Source: Minisyncoccota bacterium
GTDB lineage: Bacteria > Patescibacteriota > Minisyncoccia > Phycocordibacterales > CAJQIN01
Reading direction: 5' to 3'
Assembly (NCBI GenBank): GCA_905478465.1
Contig: CAJQIN010000012.1
Coordinates: 1-32,889, forward strand
Length of the DNA: 32,889 nucleotides
The position numbers and the translations under genes were made by a program. Each line of letters begins with the position of its first letter. The stretch's first letter is position 1. Shown one piece after another: positions 16,621 to 24,935 of the stretch. Under the pieces are notes generated by a model. That model was not told the origin of the DNA. It did not search any database and saw nothing but the letters and a program-made list of their open reading frames with translations.

Positions 16621-18004
16621 GATCAGTTTTAAGATGGAGTTCAATAAGTTGTTCTGGGGTAAGTTCTTTGGGTGCATTCATAACAGATGTTTGTCCTCCT
16701 CTTGTCATAGGAAAAGATTGAACTTCCCGAAGAGAGTCTTCACCTGTTAGATTCATGATACTTCTCTCGACGCCAAGTGCAATACCTCCATGGGGCGGTG
16801 TTCCGTACTTAAAAGCTTCAAGCATGTGTCCAATCTTATCCTCTGTTTCTTCCTCTGAATTTCCCATTATTTTATAAACAGCTTTTAGTATGTCGACTCT
16901 ATGTGAACGAATACTTCCTCCTCCAGATTCAAACCCATTACATACAAGGTCATATTGCTGAGTCATTATATTCTCGATGTTTTCTCCTGCTAGTAAATCA
17001 GCAATGCATTCATCCTTAGGCATTGAGAATGGATTGTGACTGAAGGTCCATTTACCGTCTTTTGTTTTTTCGAAGAATGGAAAATCTACTACCCATGCGT
17101 AAGCAAGTATTCCCTTTTCTTTATCTTCTTCTGTTCGTAGGTCAAATTTATCAGCACCATATTTTTCCATTGCATCTTTGTAGCTAATTCGTGGAAAAGG
17201 TTTTTCTTTGATGGTGTGACCCATAGATTCAACTGTTTCAATAATCATTTCTTCTACAAGATTTAGTATGTCATTCTGAGTTACAAATGATGACTCGATA
17301 TCAATTTGTGTATGTTCGAAACCTCTGTCTCCCCGTAAATCCTCATCCCTGATAGCTCTAGCAATTTGGAAATATCTCTCAAAACCACCAACCATAAGAA
17401 GCTGCTTGTATTGTTGTGGTGATTGTGGGAGTGCGTAGAATTTTCCAGGATTTAACCTTGATGGAACAACGAAGTCTCGAGAACCTTCTGGGGTGGATTC
17501 AGTTAAAAGTGGAGTTTCTATTTCAGTAAATTTCTTTTTGAAAAGATATTCTCGACATTTTTGAACAAACTCACTTCGAATACGCATGTTTTTCTGCATT
17601 CGCTCTGAACGTAAATCAAGATAACGATATTTTAATCTCACTTCCTCTCCGACATCAATAGTATTTTCTGAAAGTGTAAAAGGCGGATTCTCTGATTCTG
17701 AAATGACAGAAATCTCGGTTGCTTCGATTTCTATGTTACCATTCTGTTCACCTTCTTTAACCATTTTCTCAGGTCTTTTGTTTACAATTCCTTTTACCTC
17801 AATGAGCCATTCTGGACGAACAGCATCTGCTTGTTTTTGAGCATCTATGTGATTTGGTAGAACAACCATTTGCACAGTTCCTGTTGCATCACGCAGGTCA
17901 ATGAAAATAAGTTTTCCGTGGTCTCGTCTAATATTTACCCATCCTTTAACAAGAACTTCTTTTCCTGCTGATTCTGATAAATTTTCTATGTGTGTTCGTT
18001 CCAT
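16601..18004 (-). CDS. aspS: Aspartyl-tRNA synthetase, apparently without GAD insertion
   Basis: OB-fold (VLVKGWVNIRRDHGKLIFIDLRDATGTVQMVV), motif 2 (RAIRDEDLRGDRGFEHTQIDIE), motif 3 (GGIALGVERSIMNLTG). ATG 18004 chosen because the upstream codons lie in the terminator U-tract. Confidence 0.95.
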   Translation of the reverse strand: MERTHIENLSESAGKEVLVKGWVNIRRDHGKLIFIDLRDATGTVQMVVLPNHIDAQKQADAVRPEWLIEVKGIVNKRPEKMVKEGEQNGNIEIEATEISVISESENPPFTLSENTIDVGEEVRLKYRYLDLRSERMQKNMRIRSEFVQKCREYLFKKKFTEIETPLLTESTPEGSRDFVVPSRLNPGKFYALPQSPQQYKQLLMVGGFERYFQIARAIRDEDLRGDRGFEHTQIDIESSFVTQNDILNLVEEMIIETVESMGHTIKEKPFPRISYKDAMEKYGADKFDLRTEEDKEKGILAYAWVVDFPFFEKTKDGKWTFSHNPFSMPKDECIADLLAGENIENIMTQQYDLVCNGFESGGGSIRSHRVDILKAVYKIMGNSEEETEDKIGHMLEAFKYGTPPHGGIALGVERSIMNLTGEDSLREVQSFPMTRGGQTSVMNAPKELTPEQLIELHLKTDHGKNNK

Positions 18005-18026
18005 AATATGTCGTAGTTTTTGGAGA

Positions 18027-18267
18027 AACAAAATCGCCCCTCCAAATTTATTAATAATAAGAGTACAAAACTCTTGTAAATAAATTCGCAGGGGCGATAT
18101 CGTGTCGCGGTGCCACCCTGGTTTACCTGAATATTTTAAAAATATTAAAGGCTTCTTATTGCTACATATCGGTGTAGATTCCGAAGGGTTCTACTTGCTA
18201 TTTAGAGGTATATCTCTAAATAAGGTTCTTCCCTTACCTCGCCAGTGTCAGCTGGGTTATTGGTTAT
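18027..18267 (-). promoter_or_regulatory. T-box riboswitch/attenuator leader of aspS
   Basis: Minus strand has the T-box core AGGGTGGCACCGCG (18106-18119); antiterminator CAGGG/CCCTG; competing terminator ATCGCCCCT...AGGGGCGAT + TTTGTTT (18026-18098); -10 TATAAT (18274-18279). Confidence 0.92.
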
Positions 18268-18340
18268 GGATGTATTATAGCGTATGAGTTGATAATAAAA
18301 ACTATTGACAATTTTTTATATGTTTGTTTTATTTTTATAC

Positions 18341-18372
18341 AAAAATCCCAAGGTTTAACCTTGGGATTTTTC
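18341..18372 (-). terminator. Intrinsic terminator of thrS
   Basis: AAAATCCCAAGG-TTTAA-CCTTGGGATTTT. Confidence 0.88.
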
Positions 18373-18391
18373 AATTACACATTCCTGAATC

Positions 18392-20119
18392 CTAAACTTC
18401 TTCTTTTAATTTTTTCACAAACTCTTCAATATTTAGTACTTCTTTCTCCCCTACTCTATTCTCAATAGTTATTTTTTCTGTTTTTACCTCCTCATCTCCA
18501 ATGACAATAAAGTACGGAATTTTTTCTACTTTTGCTTTACGAACCTTTTTTCCAAGACCATCACTTTGCGTATCACACTCTGCCCTAAAACCAGATTTCT
18601 TTATTTCTTGGGTAACTGCATGAGCGTATTCTTCATGTTCGTCTTCAATCGGAAGAACTTTCACTTGCACGGGTGCAAGCCAAAGTGGAAATTCTCCTGC
18701 GAAGTGTTCGATGATGACAGAAAGGAAACGCTCGAGGGAACCAGCAATTGCTCGGTGAATCATTACTGGAGTTTTTTTGGTTCCATCTTTATCTGTATAT
18801 TCAAGTTTGAATCGTGCGGGCATATTGAAATCAAGTTGTACCGTTGCCAATTGCCACTCTCGTCCAATAGCATCTTTAAACTTGAAATCGAGTTTTGGTC
18901 CATAGAATGCAGCTTCTCCTTCTTCGATAGAATAAGGAAGATTTTCTTCATCCGCAATTTCTTTAAGTGCTCCCTCTGCCATGTTCCAAACATCATCTCC
19001 TCCAAGATATTTCTCTGGTGTCTTTGGGTCTCGTGCTGAGAGCATTACGCGATATGTACCCTCATTCCACATATCAAGTGTACTGTAGAATTCTTTCATT
19101 ACTGAGATAACATTTTTTACTTCATCTTTTATTTGATCTGGTGTACAGAATATGTGTCCATCGTCTTGTGTTAGTGAGCGTACACGAGAAAGCCCCATAA
19201 GTTCTCCAGATTGTTCATCTCGATAACAAGTTGTTGTCTCAACAAAACGAACAGGTAAGTCTTTGTAACTTCGAGGTTCTGATGCATAGATTTGTGTATG
19301 ATGAGGACAGTTCATTGGTTTCATTACAAACTCGGCGTCTCGTGAATTTACTTTGAAAAGCTCATCGCCAAATTTTTCCCAGTGACCAGAAACTTTGTAC
19401 AGATCTGGTTTAGTGATGTGAGGAATCCAAACTTTTTGAAAGCCGTATCGTTCCTGAATAGATGTAATTTTTTGTTCAATTGCATCACGCATAGCTTGTC
19501 CTTTTGGAGTAAAGAGTGGTAGTCCTGGACCGACCAAGTCCGAGAAGGTAAAGAGACCCATTTCTTTTCCTATTTTTCGGTGATCACGTTTTTCTGATTC
19601 GATGAGCATCTTTTCGTGATTTTCTAGGTCTTCTTTGTTTGCAAAAGCCAGGCCATAGATACGTGTCAGTTGAGTATTTTTCTCGTCTCCTCTCCAGTAC
19701 ACACCTGCCAGCTTTGTTAATTTAAAAGCATCGGCTTTCAAGTCAGAAGCGTTATCAGCGTGCCCTCCTTTGCAGAGGTCTGTAAAATCTCCCCATGTAT
19801 AAAGAGTTATTTTTTCGTCAGCTTTGACAATGTCATTGATAAGCTCGAGTTTATAAGGGTTATTTTTAAATAGTTTCTTCGCCTCTATTTCAGTTACCTC
19901 TTTACCAGAGACTTCATTCCAAACATTTAAGAGTTTTTTCATTTTCTTTTGAATTTCTTTCAAATCTTTTTCAGAAATAGGTGTGGAGAATTCGAAGTCA
20001 TAGTAAAAACCATAGTCGATAGATGGGCCGATAGTTGGTTTGGCATCTGGGTAAAGTTCTAAAACTGCAGCGGCTAATAAGTGTGCAAAGCTATGTCTAA
20101 TTTTTTCTATAGGTTCCAT
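18392..20119 (-). CDS. thrS: Threonyl-tRNA synthetase lacking TGS domain
   Basis: Editing-domain motifs [11 protein letters not shown] and [30 protein letters not shown]; core [47 protein letters not shown]. Starts directly at the N2 domain. Confidence 0.96.
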   Translation of the reverse strand: [575 protein letters not shown]

Positions 20120-20161
20120 GTTTTGTGTAGATTAGTATGTTTAATGATGTGTCATATACAG

Positions 20162-20195
20162 AGCCCTAAAACACACAAATGTGTGTTTTAGGGCT
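20162..20195. repeat. Perfect 16-bp inverted repeat (2-nt centre) in thrS leader
   Basis: AGCCCTAAAACACACA-AA-TGTGTGTTTTAGGGCT; no U-tract on either strand. Confidence 0.9.
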
Positions 20196-20252
20196 TATAG
20201 TTGTTGTGGTAGCAAATCTACTCATATGGTTTTTAGTATACTCCAAAATATG

Positions 20253-20288
20253 AAAAAACCCAGTTTCTGTTTATAGAAACTGGGTTTA
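20253..20288 (-). terminator. Intrinsic terminator downstream of trpS
   Basis: Minus-strand AAACCCAGTTTC-TATAAACA-GAAACTGGGTTTTTT. Confidence 0.88.
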
Positions 20289-20325
20289 AGTAGTGTGTCA
20301 AGGGACTATTGCCGGTACCCTGGTT

Positions 20326-21294
20326 CTACTTAAGTCCCGTCTTCTCTCTTACAACTTCCATTTTTTCGTGAGTAATAGATTCTACCTTTTTACCACCTTT
20401 TTCAAGAATTGTTTTCACAAGATCAACATCTTTTGAAATTTCTTCGCGTCTTTCTCTGAGTGGTGTAATGAGGTTAGTTATGTGTGTGATGAGAATTTCT
20501 TTTGATTCTTTGTATCCAAGTCCTCCATTTTTATATCCATCTTGGATCTTTTCCAAATCACTTCCTTGTGTAAATAGTGTGTGTAGGATGTAAAGAGTGT
20601 CGCCTTCTGTTTTTTTGGGTTCTTCAGGTCGGAGTGAGTCTGTAGCAATAGACATTACAGCTTTCTTTATTTCTTCGTTCGTTGCAAAAAGTGGAATAGT
20701 GTTGTTGTAACTTTTACTCATTTTTTGTCCATCGGTTCCTGGGACGGTTTGTGTTTCTTCAAGAATTAGTGGTTCTGGAAGTGCAAAAGTTTCTCCGAAT
20801 ATTCGATTAAATTTTTCAGCCGTATCACGGGCAATTTCAATATGTTGTTTTTGGTCGAGCCCTACCGGTACAACATTTGCGTCATGGATCAGTATGTCTG
20901 CTGCCATAAGAATTGGATAATCAAAAACGCCAACGTTAATTTCTTTATTTTTTGCCTCAGCATCTTTAAATGCATGTGCGCGTGAAAGATAGGGTACGGT
21001 AGTTAGACAATTGAATACCCATGTCAACTCAGTAACCTCAGGAACATCTGATTGTTTATATATAGTCATCTTTTCTGGATCAAGACCAATGGCTAGATAG
21101 TCCATGGCGACATCGAGTGTGGCCTGCGAGAGTTCATCTTTGTTCTGAACGGAGGTCAGGGCATGAAAATCAGCAACGAATATACGGGTATCGTATTCGT
21201 GCTGTAAATCAACAAATTGACGCATTGCACCAAGATAGTTTCCTATATGAGGTCGTCCTGTCGGCTTAACCCCTGAAATCAATATTTTTTTCAT
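20326..21294 (-). CDS. trpS: Tryptophanyl-tRNA synthetase
   Basis: MKKILISGVKPTGRPHIGNYLGAMRQFV, PILMAADILIHDANVVPVGLDQKQHIEIARD, KMSKSYNNTIPLF; start moved to ATG 21294. Confidence 0.96.
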   Translation of the reverse strand: MKKILISGVKPTGRPHIGNYLGAMRQFVDLQHEYDTRIFVADFHALTSVQNKDELSQATLDVAMDYLAIGLDPEKMTIYKQSDVPEVTELTWVFNCLTTVPYLSRAHAFKDAEAKNKEINVGVFDYPILMAADILIHDANVVPVGLDQKQHIEIARDTAEKFNRIFGETFALPEPLILEETQTVPGTDGQKMSKSYNNTIPLFATNEEIKKAVMSIATDSLRPEEPKKTEGDTLYILHTLFTQGSDLEKIQDGYKNGGLGYKESKEILITHITNLITPLRERREEISKDVDLVKTILEKGGKKVESITHEKMEVVREKTGLK

Positions 21295-21334
21295 AATAGT
21301 TAGTATATTAGCAGTTTTTAAAAGGTTTGTGTAA

Positions 21335-22657
21335 TTAAGAGATTTTTTTAAGGAGTTCTTCGATTTGCCAGGCATTTTGCTCTCCTGTTTTAATATTTTT
21401 TAACATATATGTATTTGATGCAATTTCATCTTCACCAATAAGAACAACAAAAGGAATGTTTAGTTTATCTACATAGCTCATACTTTTCTTCACCTTGCCG
21501 TTTGTAAAAGAAATTTCCGCAGGAATACCCTTTTCCCGGAGTGTTGTTGCTAGTGTAAGTGCTTCTTTATCAGAATCTGTCGTGGGTACAAGAAGTACGC
21601 GAGTTGACGTCTGTACATTAGGAATAATAACTCCTTTTTTTAATAGCTGATCAAAGAGTCTAGTTAGGCCTATAGACGCTCCAACACCCGGAAGTTTTTT
21701 GTTTGTGTAGCTACTTGCCAGATTGTCATATCTTCCCCCTGAACACACAGAACCAATATCAGGATAGTTACTTAGTTTTGTTTCAAAAATGGTACCCGTG
21801 TAATAGTCGAGTCCTCGGGCAATAGAAAGGTCAATAACCGCGTAGTCTTCTGGAACTCCGTATTGATAAACTAATCGCATCACTTCTTCTAGTTCAGAAA
21901 CGCCTGTAATAAACTGTTCGTCTTGTATATTAAGTGCTCTGAGTTGCGCAAGAATTTCTTCTGTTGTTCCTGTGATAGCAATGAAAGATACTATTTTTTC
22001 TATTTGATCTGTTGAGAGAGACAGATTTTCGAGTTCTTTGGTTACTTCACTGATTCCAATTTTATCCAGCTTATCAATCACTTGCATTAAAGGTCCACTG
22101 TCTGCAACAGAGAGTGCGGAAAAAAGCCCGTTAAATATTTTGCGGTTATTGATACGGATAGTAAATGGTCCAAAATCAAGTTTTTTGAAAATGGTATATA
22201 TGATATTTGGAATCTCTGCGTCGTTACGAAGGTCTAGATTCACTTCTCCCACAATGTCTATGTCGCACTGATAGAATTCTCGAAAACGCCCTGCTTGTGC
22301 TCGTTCTCCTCTGTACACTTTTCCGATGGCATATCGTCGAAATGGAAACACGAGGTCATTGTAATGTTCTGCAACATAACGTGCCAGAGGAACGGTTAGG
22401 TCAAAACGCATAGCAAGCTCTGTATCCCCTTTGGTGAATTGGTAAATTTGCTTTTCTGTCTCCCCTCCTGCTTTAGCAAGAAGTACATCGGCTCGTTCAA
22501 GAACAGGAGTATCTATGGGTAAAAAACCAAACATTTCGTACGTTTGCTTAACGCTGTCTCGTATTGTATTGAAAGCAATCTGCTCATCTGGAAGAAGTTC
22601 CGTGAATCCAGAGAGTGGTTTAGTCTCAATTTTCTGTTTTTTGAATGGATTAAACAT
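21335..22657 (-). CDS. hisS: Histidyl-tRNA synthetase
   Basis: RFDLTVPLARYVA, RYAIGKVYRGERAQAGRFREFYQCDIDIVG, ARGLDYYTGTIFE, GVGASIGLTRLFDQL. Confidence 0.96.
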   Translation of the reverse strand: MFNPFKKQKIETKPLSGFTELLPDEQIAFNTIRDSVKQTYEMFGFLPIDTPVLERADVLLAKAGGETEKQIYQFTKGDTELAMRFDLTVPLARYVAEHYNDLVFPFRRYAIGKVYRGERAQAGRFREFYQCDIDIVGEVNLDLRNDAEIPNIIYTIFKKLDFGPFTIRINNRKIFNGLFSALSVADSGPLMQVIDKLDKIGISEVTKELENLSLSTDQIEKIVSFIAITGTTEEILAQLRALNIQDEQFITGVSELEEVMRLVYQYGVPEDYAVIDLSIARGLDYYTGTIFETKLSNYPDIGSVCSGGRYDNLASSYTNKKLPGVGASIGLTRLFDQLLKKGVIIPNVQTSTRVLLVPTTDSDKEALTLATTLREKGIPAEISFTNGKVKKSMSYVDKLNIPFVVLIGEDEIASNTYMLKNIKTGEQNAWQIEELLKKIS

Positions 22658-22725
22658 GCGTAGGTGTATTATAGCTTTTTAATAATAAAGCTCAAATAAA
22701 GTTATTTTTATAATATTTTGTATTA

Positions 22726-23178
22726 TTAGTTTAGAAAATTAATATTCTGAACTGTTTCTGGAAAACCACCTTTTAAATCTAGTATCAACTGATCTCGTAC
22801 TTCCATTTGATGCAGTGTAATTTCAGAAAGATTTTCTATCGGAAACCATAGCGGATTATATGTTTGAGATTTATCTTTTTTCATATGCAGTCTCTCGGGT
22901 GCATTTTTTGGAAAACTTATTTCGCCGCCTTTGTGTGTACATAGAAAGAAATATAACTGGGTGCCGTCCGTACTTTCCATATGATATATTTCGTACTTAA
23001 TAGATATCTGGATACTCGTCTCCTCTAGTACCTCCCTAGAGCATGTGTATTCTGGGCTTTCCCCATCTTCGATTCCACCTCCCGGAAATACATAGTATTC
23101 TTTTCCATTATTAAAACGGTGCATAAGAAGTATTTCGTCACCCTTTAGTATGATTCCAGCTGAACGGTTCCTTGGCAT
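22726..23178 (-). CDS. Nudix hydrolase
   Basis: Nudix box GGIEDGESPEYTCSREVLEETSI. Confidence 0.92.
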   Translation of the reverse strand: MPRNRSAGIILKGDEILLMHRFNNGKEYYVFPGGGIEDGESPEYTCSREVLEETSIQISIKYEIYHMESTDGTQLYFFLCTHKGGEISFPKNAPERLHMKKDKSQTYNPLWFPIENLSEITLHQMEVRDQLILDLKGGFPETVQNINFLN

Positions 23179-23227
23179 GTGTGCAGTATAGCATTATGTA
23201 AAATAGTAATTTAAATAAGTAGCATAT

Positions 23228-23254
23228 AAAAAACTACTCATTGAGTAGTTTTTT
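23228..23254. terminator. Terminator-type hairpin, A/T runs on both sides
   Basis: AAAAAACTACTCA-T-TGAGTAGTTTTTT. Confidence 0.85.
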
Positions 23255-23280
23255 ATACAGTACAGATAGTTCGTTACTAG

Positions 23281-24882
23281 CTACTTAACTGGAATTTCAA
23301 TAATAAATTCACTTCCCTTTCCTTGCCCTTCTGACTCAGCCCAGACTTTTCCTCCATGAGCTTCAATAATACTTTTCACGATATAGAGTCCGTATCCAGT
23401 ACTTTCTACATTTACTTTTGTTGAATCTACCCCTCGTCCACCTTCTGTGAAGAGTCTTTTCATGTCATTAGCTGTGATACCAATTCCGTTATCTTTTGCG
23501 GAGAATCGTATTTTCTCTGGAGTTTCTGAAAGAGAAATAACTACAGAACCTTTTGGAGTATATTTAATAGCATTATCTATTATGTTTCGTACTGCATGTA
23601 ATAGCTGTTCTTGATCTGCCTGAACTTGATACGTTCCTTCGGTAAAGTTTGTTTGAATAGAAACACCACGTGTTTCAGCATTTGCTTTGTGTCTTAAAAT
23701 CTCCCCCTCTACAAGTTTCTTGAAATCAAGAGGTGATTTTTTATATTCGATAGTTCCCTTTTGAATATTGGATGCTTTAAGGATGTCCTGTACAGTGTCT
23801 ACGGCTTTCGTGTCTGACACAAAACCTTCTTGAATCATTGGACGAAGCTCTCCTGGTAATGTTCCAAAATCACCATCTAAAAGACCTGAAAAAATATTTC
23901 TTGATTTAGTGAAGAATCCTTTTACTTGGTGAGTGATGAAGTGGATGAGGGTAATTTGTTGAGCATTTGCCTCTGCAAGTTCTTCCCTCTGTTTGTCTAC
24001 TTTTGCAACCGAGTGAACAAGAAATAGGCCGCTTACGGTAAGTAGGACGAGGGTTATTGAGTTTAGGATTATGTTTACTGTATCCTCAATGAAAGTAAAC
24101 TGAATTCCAACAAGAAAAATTGTCATGAAAACCAGTATCTCCGTTGCCAGTAATTTAAATTTAAATATTTTATATCGGGTAGCAGCAAAACTAATAAGCG
24201 CTATAAAAATAGGTAGACCGGACAAGCTTAAGAGAGACCAGTTATAATTATCTGTGAAAGCAGAATAATAAAGAGTCACCATAAATATAACCAGGAATGC
24301 AAGCATGCCTGTAAATACTATTGTATCCCTTTGCAGATGTTTCTTTTTTGATATCTTAATACTTAATATAAAAGTAATAACAATCATTAGAATATAAAAG
24401 ATGTCAATCCATGGAATTATATTCTGAGTAACGAAAATATTTTCTGCAGCTTCACATATCCACAGATCATAGTGAGTAAGTGTGGCTCCTTTAATCGTGT
24501 AGAAAACAACTGGTATTACCGGGGCAATAAATAATATTAGATATTTTGGTAATTTTTCATAGAAAAAGAAAAAAGAAAAAACAAACGCCACATAGAAAAA
24601 TAAGACTTCTGTTATTTCAGAAAGACTCCACGCAAACATTGTTAAGGAGCTGTTATATAAAAGTATCCAAGCGATAAGATCACTTACTACCCAAACGGTA
24701 AAAACAATATTTAGAGCAAAAAATAACCAAGAAAGTGTGTCTTGTTTATTTTTTATAAGTACAAATAATGCAAAAAATAGACCTATAGCGATAACAGATA
24801 TGTGTGAGTAATAAATAAGTACGACGGGAAGTTGTTCCGTGAGTGCCAGGAGGCAGTCTTGAAAATTATATATTATATTCAT
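23281..24882 (-). CDS. Multi-TM sensor histidine kinase
   Basis: N-terminal 7TM-like region; H-box FITHQVKGFF; N-box HAVRNIIDNAIKYTPKG; G-boxes DNGIGI and GYGLYIVKSIIEAHGG. Confidence 0.93.
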   Translation of the reverse strand: MNIIYNFQDCLLALTEQLPVVLIYYSHISVIAIGLFFALFVLIKNKQDTLSWLFFALNIVFTVWVVSDLIAWILLYNSSLTMFAWSLSEITEVLFFYVAFVFSFFFFYEKLPKYLILFIAPVIPVVFYTIKGATLTHYDLWICEAAENIFVTQNIIPWIDIFYILMIVITFILSIKISKKKHLQRDTIVFTGMLAFLVIFMVTLYYSAFTDNYNWSLLSLSGLPIFIALISFAATRYKIFKFKLLATEILVFMTIFLVGIQFTFIEDTVNIILNSITLVLLTVSGLFLVHSVAKVDKQREELAEANAQQITLIHFITHQVKGFFTKSRNIFSGLLDGDFGTLPGELRPMIQEGFVSDTKAVDTVQDILKASNIQKGTIEYKKSPLDFKKLVEGEILRHKANAETRGVSIQTNFTEGTYQVQADQEQLLHAVRNIIDNAIKYTPKGSVVISLSETPEKIRFSAKDNGIGITANDMKRLFTEGGRGVDSTKVNVESTGYGLYIVKSIIEAHGGKVWAESEGQGKGSEFIIEIPVK

Positions 24883-24935
24883 AAAAATCTGTTGGTTTAA
24901 CTAATAAAAATATTATACCACAATAATAATATATA

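Noticed and set aside
20293-20330. AACCAGGGTACCGGCAATAGTCCC after trpS as a possible second T-box
   Set aside because: Lacks the GGTGGNACCGCG core and an associated competing terminator; follows directly from the trpS stop codon.
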